64,000 nucleotides of DNA. Origin: Chloroflexi bacterium HGW-Chloroflexi-10. GTDB lineage: Bacteria > Chloroflexota > Anaerolineae > Anaerolineales > Anaerolineaceae. Positions 26,513 to 35,530 of this stretch are shown piece by piece. The stretch lies in NCBI GenBank assembly GCA_002840755.1, contig PHBZ01000003.1:133287-197286 (forward strand), given 5' to 3'. Numbering within the stretch: position 1 is the first letter of the stretch; each line of letters starts with the position of its first letter. The notes beneath the pieces were generated by a model, which ran no database searches, was not told the DNA's origin, and was given only the letters and a program-made list of their open reading frames with translations. The position numbers and the translations under genes were made by a program.

Positions 26513-27748
26513 TCAAGTTTGATCGTTGACGTTTAATAACCTGGTATAAAATGTGCTGATTTTATGGCGGACCGTATTGATTTCAGAGCGTTCCTGAATA
26601 CGCTTGAGATTCTCAATGGCGGCTTTTTCACGCAACCGTGGTGATTGGAGAGCAGTGATCATGGCATCGGCCAGCGCCTGAGGTTTCCCCGGTTCAACCA
26701 ATAAGCCATTTTCTCCCGGTGTTATCCACTCCCGTAATGATTCAATATCATAGACAATTGGGAAAGATCCACAGGCCATTGCTTCCAATAAGGTGTTCGG
26801 GGTGCCATCGTGGATGGCTGGTGAAACCGACAGCCGGGCATGGTGAAAAATAGACCACAGCTGATCTTGTGATAAAACAGGAAGAAGACTTACGCTTTTT
26901 TCAAGATGGAATTGCTGGACCCAACGCTGCGCCTCTGGGCTGTTTTGCATGGCGGGACATAGGAAACGCGCTTCCGGAATGCGTTGGATAACGAATGGAA
27001 TAGCCTGAAAAAAAACTTCGTTTTGGACATAAGCGCGAATGCCACGGGGATTTACAATAATCGGCACTCCGGTAGAGAAATCTTCCCCGGGTACAGGTGT
27101 TAATTTACTGGCAAATATCTCCGGCAGAGAAATTCCGCCGCCACCCGGGACAACCAGGGTCGGTTTTTGGGGGTTCAAACCCCAAAAATGGGCCAATTGT
27201 ACATCGCGGTTTGTGTCTGCGATTAAGCCGTCGGCTCTATGCATAGCGGAATGAGTCCATTGCCCCATTTTCTGATTGACCTGAGCGTGTAAGGTGAAAT
27301 CGTTTCCCCAAATGGAGATAACCAGGGGAATTTCGGGAGGAGTATAAAAACCTAACATCCCTTCATAAGGAATCCTTAACGCGTGCACCAGATCGGGTTG
27401 AATTTCCCGGATGATCCTCTGCAAAATCTTTCCATATTTTGGAAGCGTTCCTGGTCCAACCTGGTAACGCAGCCAGGAAACCAATGGCCGAAAACGCCGA
27501 ATCAGCGTTTGTTTGCTGTTTTTACGTTGAGTTTGACCAGGAGATGGAGGAGATCCGGCCCGACTGAATGCCACTGGCAGCACAAAAGTTTGTTCTACTG
27601 GCAGGTCTTGAATGACCGGGTACGTAGAGATGAGGCTGATGCGATAATCCAAACTGCGTAAGGCTTCAATCCAACGCAAAGCAGTTGGGCTGCGCCCATC
27701 GGCTATCACCAGAATGTGTTTTTGTGTCAAATTGACGGTTCCTTCCAT
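26513..27748 (-). CDS. Family 4 glycosyltransferase
   Basis: 411 residues with a GT-B fold: N-terminal half beginning HILVIADGRSPTALRW, and the donor site in the C-terminal half (SPAIHDGTPNTLLEAMACG). Such retaining enzymes transfer sugars from nucleotide donors to lipids, polysaccharides or proteins. The start overlaps the upstream glycosyltransferase by 22 nt. It is the last gene of the operon that starts at 35328. Confidence 0.92.
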   Translation of the reverse strand: MEGTVNLTQKHILVIADGRSPTALRWIEALRSLDYRISLISTYPVIQDLPVEQTFVLPVAFSRAGSPPSPGQTQRKNSKQTLIRRFRPLVSWLRYQVGPGTLPKYGKILQRIIREIQPDLVHALRIPYEGMLGFYTPPEIPLVISIWGNDFTLHAQVNQKMGQWTHSAMHRADGLIADTNRDVQLAHFWGLNPQKPTLVVPGGGGISLPEIFASKLTPVPGEDFSTGVPIIVNPRGIRAYVQNEVFFQAIPFVIQRIPEARFLCPAMQNSPEAQRWVQQFHLEKSVSLLPVLSQDQLWSIFHHARLSVSPAIHDGTPNTLLEAMACGSFPIVYDIESLREWITPGENGLLVEPGKPQALADAMITALQSPRLREKAAIENLKRIQERSEINTVRHKISTFYTRLLNVNDQT

Positions 27749-28839
27749 ACGCTTTGAATAGCTTTAACAAATATTTCTACCATTTTTTCTACATTTACCT
27801 GATCCCGCACTGTGAGGTAAGCTTCTTTTCCCATCGATTGTGTTAAAGGTGGATTTTGAAGTGCGGATAGAATAGTATTGTAAAGTTCTATGGGGTCATC
27901 TTTGGGGATACTCCAGCCATTTCGGGCTGTTAACAGATCGGATTGAGTGCCATCACCTTCTGCCACGATGACGGGCAGGGCATATGACATGGCTTGTTGG
28001 ACGGCCAGGCCGCCAGTCCCCGGTAATACAAAAAGGTCGGCCTGGCGGTAAATAGCCGCCAGGTCATCGCCATATAGAGCACCCCAAAATCGGGTTTTGG
28101 GATACAAAGCGGCGGCTAGTTCTTGTAAATCAGCAAGAATAGATCCATCACCGACAATCCAGAGATTGGGCTGCAGGTTTTGTGGTAATTTTGCACAAAC
28201 CTGAATTAGAGAGTCCAATTTTTTTCTGGGTTGCAATCGTCCGACATATAGCAGGTTTGCCGGACGCTCGGCCGAAAATGGAGTCCGGTGCGGTGGCGGA
28301 CTGGTGGAACGCATAGCTGTTGCGTTGGCTGCTACAAATATTTTTTGCGGATCTATACCAACCTGACTGTATTGTGCGGCTCCCTGGCGACTATAAGCGA
28401 TGATAGCATTGAATTTATTCAAGAAGTTTTGGCGCTGCCGGTTACGCAGTGCGGCAAATTTTCCGGCATGCCTGGGGACACCCAATCCCCAGCCAATCAC
28501 GGCGCGCTGGTGTTTTTCTGCCCAGTGAATGACAGCATGTGTAGCCGGATAACGCGGATTTGCTTCAACAATCAGCACCTGAGGGTCAAAGGATTTAACC
28601 TGTGTTAACAGATTGTGTTGGTAACACAAATAAAAAGGACCATTCAGAAAATGGAAATTCTTGATTTTTTCATATTTTGCACCAAGAATGGTGTCTGCCG
28701 TAGTGATCATTTCCTGAGGCCGGGCCTCACCGGCAAATACGGCCAGTTCCAGGTTGGGGTGGGCCGCCAGTGTTTCAAGAAATGGTGTCCGATAGATAGG
28801 TATTACCCTTTGTTGGATGGCGACACGGAGTTTTATCAT
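27727..28839 (-). CDS. Family 4 glycosyltransferase
   Basis: 370 residues with GT-B features: GRLQPRKKLDSLI near residue 195, and PGTGGLAVQQAMSYALPV in the donor domain. The acceptor is unknown. Its ATG overlaps the sbcC stop (TGATG), so translation is coupled to the repair nuclease, which is odd for a surface-sugar enzyme. With the next gene it probably adds sugars to an envelope glycan. Confidence 0.92.
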   Translation of the reverse strand: MIKLRVAIQQRVIPIYRTPFLETLAAHPNLELAVFAGEARPQEMITTADTILGAKYEKIKNFHFLNGPFYLCYQHNLLTQVKSFDPQVLIVEANPRYPATHAVIHWAEKHQRAVIGWGLGVPRHAGKFAALRNRQRQNFLNKFNAIIAYSRQGAAQYSQVGIDPQKIFVAANATAMRSTSPPPHRTPFSAERPANLLYVGRLQPRKKLDSLIQVCAKLPQNLQPNLWIVGDGSILADLQELAAALYPKTRFWGALYGDDLAAIYRQADLFVLPGTGGLAVQQAMSYALPVIVAEGDGTQSDLLTARNGWSIPKDDPIELYNTILSALQNPPLTQSMGKEAYLTVRDQVNVEKMVEIFVKAIQSVWKEPSI

Positions 28840-31406
28840 CAGAGTACCTGGACTTGAACCTGTGATCCCTGAGCTGTTTTGTCAATTTCGATGCGGGCCG
28901 GAAAGGCGTCTTTTAATTCATCCAGATGAGTTATCACTAAAATTTTAGCAAAATCTGCCTGGATGAGGTTGATGGCTTGCACAAGACGCTGGCGTCCCTG
29001 ACTATCCTGGCTGCCAAAGCCCTCATCAATGACCAGGGTTTGCAAGCGGGCACCAGCACGTTTGGCCAGAACCCGAGAAAGGGCCAGGCGGATGGCAAAA
29101 TTGATTCGAAACGCTTCTCCACCAGAAAACATTTCGTAACTGCGCAGATAACCGTTAGCATCATTGATCAGAATTTCGAGGGTTTCTTTTTTATCCTGGC
29201 GTTTTTTGTTCTTATAATCACTTTGAGTTTCAAAACGAATGGACATGGTGCCACCAGAAAGCTGTTCGAGAATTTGGTTGGCGTGTTCTTCAATTTCCGG
29301 CAGAGCCTGTTCGATGAGCAAAGCCGGTACCCCATTTTTGCCGAAGGCCTCTTCCAGTTTTTGATAACGAACGATGGTTTGTTGATGTAGATCCAATTCT
29401 TGCTGATATTTGACTCGTTCGACTTTGCGGCGTTCGAGGGAGTTGAGTTTTTGCTGTTCCGCACCCAGACGGGTATTGAGCTGATTAATCTCAATTTGTA
29501 ACAGGTCAAGTTGTTTTTGCAATTGCTGGATGGGTACCTGATTGGCAAATTGTTGGTCATACGCGGTTTGAAGATCAGTCAGGTGGTTGGATTGTTCGGC
29601 AATCTCACCTGATTCGCGGTCGATCTCGCTTTGTAATTCAGCGGTTTGCCGGGTAAGTGGTTCTAAAGTGGCACGCGCTTTTTCCAACTGGCGCATTTTA
29701 TTTTCAAAAATCCGATTTTCAGCTTCCTGTTGTTTACATATCTGGTGATCCGCCGGATTATATTCGAGGGTGATTAACTGTGGTTCCAGAATCTTTATTT
29801 TTTCTTGCTCAACCAGAGCAAATTCTTTTTTGTCCAGTTTTATTTTGATTGCCGTCAGGTTGGCTGCTTGATGTTCCAGCCAGTTTGATTGCAGGTTTTG
29901 TTTGTTTTCGAGGATGGTGTTTTTTTGAGCCCACTGTAATTGAATTTGTTGGGCTTGTTTTTCTGCCTGAATGGCTCTTTCCAGGTTTTTTCGTACGAGG
30001 ATTACCTGATTTTGGTAATCAGTAATGATGTTTTCCATATCCTGGACCTTGTGCGCCACTTCCCGGCCTTCACTGGTCATTAATGCTTTATATTTTTCGC
30101 GATGCTCCGGCGTTAGCAGCTGATTGCAGAAAGGACAATTGGGTCCGGATTTATCAAAATCTTTATAATGCTCACGCATTTCTTTTACGTGTAATTCGGC
30201 CTGTCTTTTTTCTTCCTGTTTGATGGAGATTTCTTTTTGCAAATTTCCCAGTTGTTCCTGGTATTGATCTCTGGATAGGGTATTTTGATTCAGAGTTTCG
30301 ATTTGAGTGAACAGATCGGAAATCTCTTTTTGGAGAAGAGGGATTTCTACAGCCAATTTTTTGCTTTGCTGTTCTTCTTTTTCCATGTTTTCAATTTGGA
30401 CCCGCAAATGGTTTTCTTCCAATTGAAATATCTGGCGAGATGTACTAATTTGTTGTTGTATTTCAAAATATTGGGAAGCTTTGTTTTCCCATGTTTCCAG
30501 GTTGGAGCGCAATAACTGCCAGGTTGTGTAGCCTGTTTCAATTTCTGCAGAATGTTCAATCTGCAGTTCCAGTTCTGAACATTGGTGGTTTAATTCGGTC
30601 AAACGCTGTCTGTGCTGCTGAAAAGTGGTTTGTTTCCGAGCCAGATCCGTGCGCAGATGTTTGAGCTGGGATTCCATTTGGCTGCGGGATAATTCCAGTT
30701 GGCGAGCTTGTTCCAGAATTTGATTTTGCTGGTTCTTTAAAACGTTTTTTCCTTCAATTTCACTCTGGAAGGCTAGAATTTGGCTCTGAATGCTGTCTTG
30801 CTGGGTGATTTCACTTTGAATTTCTTTCAGCAAAGCTTCAAGTATATTGCTTTCCTTTTCCAATTGACGGCGCTTTTCGCGGGCTGTATCGCGATAACTT
30901 TCCCAAATTTCCAAACCGAGAATTTTGGAAAGGATTTCCTTTCGTTCTCCAGGCGTTTTTTGGGTAAATTGGTCTGCTTTACCCTGTAGGAAAAAAGATG
31001 CATTTATAAAAGTTTCATAGTCCATGCGGAGGGTGGTAATGATGCGCCCCTGGGTTTCGCTCGTGGTATGTTCGGTCAGAATGCGCCATTTATCATCGGC
31101 TGTATCCCATACAAAAAATTCGAGAAGGAGCGGTTTTTCTCTGGTTTTGGAACGGAGAATTTGAAATTTTTGGTCTTCATAATAAAACCTAAATACAACT
31201 TCAGCAGTCGTTGAAGCCTGATTGATGATTGTTTCGTCCCGTGAACGGGCTTTGCCAAATATTACCCAGGTAATTGCATCCAGGATAGATGATTTGCCAG
31301 CGCCATTACTGCCTGAGATGCAGGCTAGATGCAGCGATTCAAAGTTGATCGCAGCGGGTTGCTGGTAAGATAAAAAACCCTTCAATTCCAATTGAATTGG
31401 GATCAT
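28839..31406 (-). CDS. sbcC: SbcC/Rad50-type exonuclease ATPase subunit
   Basis: 855 residues: Walker A GSNGAGKSS (32-40), long coiled coils split by the zinc hook CPFC (near 430), ABC signature FSGGEAFRINF and Walker B VIDEGFGSQD at the C-terminus. With SbcD it forms the SMC-like nuclease that opens hairpins and processes double-strand breaks. It is shorter than E. coli SbcC (about 1048), mostly in the coiled coil. The ATG directly follows the CNNM stop (TAAATG). Confidence 0.97.
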   Translation of the reverse strand: MIPIQLELKGFLSYQQPAAINFESLHLACISGSNGAGKSSILDAITWVIFGKARSRDETIINQASTTAEVVFRFYYEDQKFQILRSKTREKPLLLEFFVWDTADDKWRILTEHTTSETQGRIITTLRMDYETFINASFFLQGKADQFTQKTPGERKEILSKILGLEIWESYRDTAREKRRQLEKESNILEALLKEIQSEITQQDSIQSQILAFQSEIEGKNVLKNQQNQILEQARQLELSRSQMESQLKHLRTDLARKQTTFQQHRQRLTELNHQCSELELQIEHSAEIETGYTTWQLLRSNLETWENKASQYFEIQQQISTSRQIFQLEENHLRVQIENMEKEEQQSKKLAVEIPLLQKEISDLFTQIETLNQNTLSRDQYQEQLGNLQKEISIKQEEKRQAELHVKEMREHYKDFDKSGPNCPFCNQLLTPEHREKYKALMTSEGREVAHKVQDMENIITDYQNQVILVRKNLERAIQAEKQAQQIQLQWAQKNTILENKQNLQSNWLEHQAANLTAIKIKLDKKEFALVEQEKIKILEPQLITLEYNPADHQICKQQEAENRIFENKMRQLEKARATLEPLTRQTAELQSEIDRESGEIAEQSNHLTDLQTAYDQQFANQVPIQQLQKQLDLLQIEINQLNTRLGAEQQKLNSLERRKVERVKYQQELDLHQQTIVRYQKLEEAFGKNGVPALLIEQALPEIEEHANQILEQLSGGTMSIRFETQSDYKNKKRQDKKETLEILINDANGYLRSYEMFSGGEAFRINFAIRLALSRVLAKRAGARLQTLVIDEGFGSQDSQGRQRLVQAINLIQADFAKILVITHLDELKDAFPARIEIDKTAQGSQVQVQVL

Positions 31407-32744
31407 TTATTCCACCAGAAAATCATTGATATCCGGGACTGTATTCAGCTTGTTGGGAGATACGAGTACCTTATCGACCCGTTTACCATCCATATCCATT
31501 ACCTCAAAACGAAATTTGAGGGTTTCAAAGTGTTGTCCTGGTTCGGGAATACTATCCAGCATGGCCATTATGAAACCGCCAAGGGTTTGAAAACCAATTC
31601 TGTCTTCTTCGGGTAACAGTTCGATTCCAAGTAGTTCTTTGACTTCATCAATGGGTAACAAACCATCCAACAGCCAGGAACCATCTTCTCGCTGGACAAC
31701 CTGAACTTCAACTTCTTCTCCGGCGGTTGGGATGCTGCCGACGATGGATTTGAGAATATCATACAGGGTGACCATGCCCAGGACACCGCTGAATTCATCA
31801 ATTACCAGGGCAGCATGCGCGCCAGCCTCTTTGAGTAAATCCAGTGCTTTCAGCGCGGATGTGCTGTCTGGTACATAAAGAGGTTCCTGCAACAGGCTGT
31901 TGATATCCGGTTGGTTATTATTGATACTGTGACTGAGTAAGTCTTTTGCCGTTAATATACCAACCACATAATCCAGTTCACCCCTGGCAACCGGAAAGCG
32001 GTTGTGGTGGGAATGGATGACTTGCTCACGGATGGATTCGAAAGATTCATCCAAATCAATCCATTCAATCTCGGTGCGTGGGGTCATAATAGAATCTATA
32101 TAACGGCCACCCAAGCGAAAAATCCCAGTGACCATATCTTCTTCGGCTTCTTCAAATATTCCGGATTGCGCACCTTGTTTCATGAGGATTTTGATTTCCT
32201 CTTCGGTAATAGGTGGATCGTTTGATTTTTCCACACCAAGAATCCGTAAACCAAAATCGGTAGAGGCGCTTAACAGGCTGACAACCGGTGAGGTAAACCA
32301 GGAGAGTCCCTTCATTGGTAAGGCTACTGCCATGGCGATTTTTTCCGGGTTGTTCATGCCTAAGCGTTTGGGGATTAACTCACCAATTACCAATGAGAAG
32401 TAAGTGGTCAATAAAACCACGATGGCAAAGGCGACTCCACCGGCATACGGTTCAAGCCACTCAATTTTTTCCAGGAACAGGGTTAGTTTTTCGGCGATGG
32501 TTGCACCACCCAGGGCACCGGCCATAATCCCGATCAGGGTGATTCCGATTTGTACTGTGGACAGAAAGCGATTAGGAAACTCGGAAATATCCAATGCAAT
32601 TTGTGCGGACCGATCGCCTTCTTTTGCTTTTTGTTGTAAACGTACCTTTCTGGCAGAAACCAGGGCTATCTCCGACATGGCAAAAACACCATTTACAATG
32701 AGCAACAAAAAAATAAAAACTATTTGTATGAAGGTATCGTTCAT
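31407..32744 (-). CDS. CNNM/HlyC-type membrane protein with CBS pair
   Basis: 445 residues: DUF21 membrane domain with three or four helices (about 1-190), two CBS domains (about 205-325) and the C-terminal CorC_HlyC domain. Relatives (CorB/CNNM, often called hemolysins) are Mg2+ transporters or regulators with adenine nucleotides bound to the CBS pair. The ATG at 32744 overlaps the sbcD stop (ATGA) with GGGAG in front; an earlier ATG at 32753 lacks a ribosome site. Its place between sbcD and sbcC is unusual. Confidence 0.92.
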   Translation of the reverse strand: MNDTFIQIVFIFLLLIVNGVFAMSEIALVSARKVRLQQKAKEGDRSAQIALDISEFPNRFLSTVQIGITLIGIMAGALGGATIAEKLTLFLEKIEWLEPYAGGVAFAIVVLLTTYFSLVIGELIPKRLGMNNPEKIAMAVALPMKGLSWFTSPVVSLLSASTDFGLRILGVEKSNDPPITEEEIKILMKQGAQSGIFEEAEEDMVTGIFRLGGRYIDSIMTPRTEIEWIDLDESFESIREQVIHSHHNRFPVARGELDYVVGILTAKDLLSHSINNNQPDINSLLQEPLYVPDSTSALKALDLLKEAGAHAALVIDEFSGVLGMVTLYDILKSIVGSIPTAGEEVEVQVVQREDGSWLLDGLLPIDEVKELLGIELLPEEDRIGFQTLGGFIMAMLDSIPEPGQHFETLKFRFEVMDMDGKRVDKVLVSPNKLNTVPDINDFLVE

Positions 32745-34042
32745 GACTCCCATTCAGAAGCTTGGTTAAGAGATTCTTCTTTGTATTGATTATAAATGAT
32801 TTTTTCAGCCATTTCCTGAAGAACTTTGATTTCCTGTGAGGAAACATTGTTGCTTTCCCAATATTTTTTTAATAACTCGGGGGCTGGCAGACTGGCTATA
32901 TCCTGGTTTTCGGATAAACGTAATCGGGTTTCGGCTAATGGTTTGTGGACGAATTGGCTTTCCAATGCCGGTTCGTAGTACGTACGCAGCCAATTCTCAT
33001 CGATTAATGCATCCCAATGCCGTGGATAAGTAAGGCTCAGCCGCGTAACCGCATCACGGATGTCTGCTGTTTTCGGTAAATGTTTCCGGATATAATTTGA
33101 TACCGTGGAAGGTGACGGTAATTCCCCGGAATCTGCGGCGTTCGCTTCCATTAACTCCAGGTTGATACTATGGTCCAAAAAACGCCGGCCTTTGAGCGGT
33201 ACCCATTGAACATGGGTTTCTCCTTTTTGAATATCCGCGAGGATGAAAAATTTTTCATCCGCAACTTCGCCAAAATCTACACGTTCAATTGATCCGGGAT
33301 AAATAACTGGCGGATGAGCATTTTCATTCAGGTTTTGAGGTTTATGGATATGACCAAGAGCGGAATAATCAATCAGTGGATGTTTTACCAGACTTCCAGG
33401 AATTATCTGGTCATTCCCCAGCATAACACTGCGCTCACCACCAAAGACGGCTCCTTGAACGGAAGCGTGGGCTGTGAAAATGAGTGGTAATTCAGGGTCA
33501 GACTCATCTATCCAATTCAGGATGATCTGGGTAAGACGGCTGGTAAAATGTTCAGAAATATCTTCTTCTTTAATATCATAATTTTGCATTGCGGCGATCA
33601 AGCCAGAGCGGGTAATCCAGGGTAACGCAATGACCTGAATGGGTAACCCTTCCAGGTCCTCAGGTTTGAGAAACATAGGTCGATCCAGGACTTTTACGTG
33701 CGGAATGGCAAGTGTTTCATACTCCTGCATAGCATGTGCTCGACCAAAAGCCGGGGAGATATCGTGGTTGCCAACTACAAGCAGCGTTTGAATACCGGCG
33801 GCAGAGAGGCGCTTGATCCTTTTCCCCCATTCACGTTGAAATGTGGGTGCAGGAGTCCGGTCGCGGTAAGCATCCCCGGCAAAAATGACGAGGTCTACCT
33901 TTTCAGCAATAGCACGTTCGATAATCGTATCCAAGGCTTTTAGAAAATCCAAGACACGAATCGCTAACCCAGTTTGGGGATCTCGTTTACCATGATTGGC
34001 GATATCTATGTGCGCATCAGAAAAATGAAGTATTTTAATCAT
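32741..34042 (-). CDS. sbcD: SbcD/Mre11-type nuclease subunit
   Basis: 433 residues with the calcineurin-type metal motifs: SDAHID (about 8-13), FAGDAYRD, VGNHD and HIHKPQN. It is the Mn2+-dependent nuclease partner of SbcC. The C-terminal third holds the capping and ATPase-binding region and is less conserved. The ATG starts 2 nt after the stop of the C39-like gene. Confidence 0.95.
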   Translation of the reverse strand: MIKILHFSDAHIDIANHGKRDPQTGLAIRVLDFLKALDTIIERAIAEKVDLVIFAGDAYRDRTPAPTFQREWGKRIKRLSAAGIQTLLVVGNHDISPAFGRAHAMQEYETLAIPHVKVLDRPMFLKPEDLEGLPIQVIALPWITRSGLIAAMQNYDIKEEDISEHFTSRLTQIILNWIDESDPELPLIFTAHASVQGAVFGGERSVMLGNDQIIPGSLVKHPLIDYSALGHIHKPQNLNENAHPPVIYPGSIERVDFGEVADEKFFILADIQKGETHVQWVPLKGRRFLDHSINLELMEANAADSGELPSPSTVSNYIRKHLPKTADIRDAVTRLSLTYPRHWDALIDENWLRTYYEPALESQFVHKPLAETRLRLSENQDIASLPAPELLKKYWESNNVSSQEIKVLQEMAEKIIYNQYKEESLNQASEWES

Positions 34043-34044
34043 TT

Positions 34045-35328
34045 CTACGGGGCTATCCCCAATTGCTGCAGCATTGCAACGCTGGGTGGAAAATCGGGAT
34101 GATATTCCAGGGAAGAGTGTAAATCGGCTATAGCTGTCTGTGTATTGCCAAGCGCAATATTGGCGCGAGCCCGCCAGTAAAAATTCTCCTCAAGGTATGG
34201 TTCGGTGGCTGAATCGATCGTTAGGCTGGTCAGATTGATAACATCCTGATACCGTCCAGTGTAAAAATATGCAAAGTATGGCCCAGTTTGATACCAGGTG
34301 GTGCGCCAAGGTCGCAGGTTTTCCGGTATTTGGGCATAAACCTGAAAAGCAACATCGTAGGCTTCGGCAGCACCGGCATAATCCTGTAATTGCACCAGGC
34401 TAGTACCGCGGTTAAACCAGGAAAAGAAATTTTCCGACCCTTCAGTTGAATATATTTCCTCACCGGCCTTATTCAATGCGATTTGGTTAGCCTGATTTTC
34501 ATCAGAGTACTCCTGAAGCAAAGCCATTAAATCCGCTTCTTTATCACTGGTGTACACAACTAAAAACACATAATTAAAGGCGCGCCATTCCTGTTCCAGG
34601 TTTATATAAGATAGCGGGTAATCCGGTTGAAAATATGAATCCTGAGTCAGAAATTCGGATTTGGATTCATCGTAACCGTTAAGTATTGCATAATGCCCCA
34701 TCCAACTGTTTTTTCCACTGACATCGCGGATAAAAACACCTTTTTCCACGAGGACAGGAAAACCATTGGCAATTAATCGTTTTAATAATGGAATTGTGCC
34801 GCCGGAGCGCAGGATGGCTCTGTATTCTGTTTGGGTTTCAACAAAATCGGCCATTTCATAAAGCATTACATTTTTGTCTTTTTCAAAGGGTTTTAGAATT
34901 TGACCGGCATCTTCACGGTCACCCTGCCAACCCCAAAAAGATAACTGCATGGCCAGGGTGGCTGGGGCACAATAGTTCCACAATCCGTGTTGGTCCATAT
35001 AACGGATACCATCCAGCTTTATGGTAGCTGGCAGCGGTGTGGCTGTGGGTTGGAGGGTGGGTGTGGCGACACTGGCCTCCAGAGTCTGTGTGGGCGTTGG
35101 TGTGTGAGTGGGTGTGGCACTAGGTAATGGATTAATGGTGACTGCAGTTTCGGGTACGAAAACCGATTTTTCTGGCGGATTGAGCGCGTAATCAATTCGG
35201 ATACGCCATTCATCCACGCGCCACAAAATTCGCTCGCGGATTCCCGGGATGAGAAAAGCGATGATGGTTGCAAGCGCGAACACACTGATAGCCCCCAAAA
35301 TAATGGAAGGGAGTGATTTTTTTGACAT
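34045..35328 (-). CDS. Membrane-anchored C39-like peptidase with TPR repeats
   Basis: 427 residues: one N-terminal helix (about 9-30), a Thr/Pro-rich linker (about 66-102), a C39-type papain-fold domain with C120 in NYCAPATLAM and H212 in GHYAIL, and TPR-like helices from about 290 to the end. C39_2 domains cleave peptides outside the membrane; TPRs suggest a protein partner. No Shine-Dalgarno sequence is present, and TATAAT ends 6 nt before the ATG, so the mRNA is probably leaderless. It is the first gene of a six-gene operon. Confidence 0.87.
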   Translation of the reverse strand: MSKKSLPSIILGAISVFALATIIAFLIPGIRERILWRVDEWRIRIDYALNPPEKSVFVPETAVTINPLPSATPTHTPTPTQTLEASVATPTLQPTATPLPATIKLDGIRYMDQHGLWNYCAPATLAMQLSFWGWQGDREDAGQILKPFEKDKNVMLYEMADFVETQTEYRAILRSGGTIPLLKRLIANGFPVLVEKGVFIRDVSGKNSWMGHYAILNGYDESKSEFLTQDSYFQPDYPLSYINLEQEWRAFNYVFLVVYTSDKEADLMALLQEYSDENQANQIALNKAGEEIYSTEGSENFFSWFNRGTSLVQLQDYAGAAEAYDVAFQVYAQIPENLRPWRTTWYQTGPYFAYFYTGRYQDVINLTSLTIDSATEPYLEENFYWRARANIALGNTQTAIADLHSSLEYHPDFPPSVAMLQQLGIAP

Positions 35329-35334
35329 ACAGCG

Positions 35335-35340
35335 ATTATA
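35335..35340 (-). promoter_or_regulatory. -10 box placed for a leaderless transcript
   Basis: Minus strand TATAAT preceded by TGT (extended -10) with exactly 6 nt to the ATG at 35328. The usual start point, 6-8 nt after the box, coincides with the start codon. No good -35 is seen and no ribosome site could fit. Confidence 0.65.
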
Positions 35341-35382
35341 ACACCGGGTTCAACCGCTTGTGGATGGACAGGTGTGTACGAA

Positions 35383-35396
35383 CAAATGTACATTTG
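35383..35396. promoter_or_regulatory. 14-nt palindrome between divergent operons
   Basis: CAAATGTACATTTG is a perfect palindrome 43 nt upstream of the leaderless -10 box and about 35 nt before the -35 of the forward promoter. It is placed like an operator that could serve both directions. The regulator is unknown. Confidence 0.4.
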
Positions 35397-35428
35397 CGAA
35401 GATTTAATCAAACATTAACATAAAGCGC

Positions 35429-35458
35429 TTGTATTTATAGGGAAAATAGTGGTATCTT
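35429..35458 (+). promoter_or_regulatory. Candidate promoter for glycogen phosphorylase
   Basis: TTGTAT (35429-35434), 18-nt spacer, TATCTT (35453-35458) with an extended TGG. A second possible site, TTGACA at 35483-35488, is followed by the perfect palindrome TTGTCTAGACAA (35502-35513) but has only a weak -10. Either would give a short leader. Confidence 0.4.
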
Positions 35459-35530
35459 AAGACATTAGATCAAAGATTTTTATTGACACGTGTTAGTTTA
35501 GTTGTCTAGACAAATAAAAGGAATGTTTAT

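Noticed and set aside
27164..27188. Hairpin with a T-loop-like TTCAAA and flanking T/A runs
   Set aside because: It lies inside the glycosyltransferase coding region (26513-27748) and codes for conserved-looking sequence; no cloverleaf or terminator use is supported.
28845..28875. tRNA T-arm-like sequence (GGTTCAAGTCC on the minus strand)
   Set aside because: It is the C-terminus of sbcC; the right arm does not pair and no other tRNA arms are near.
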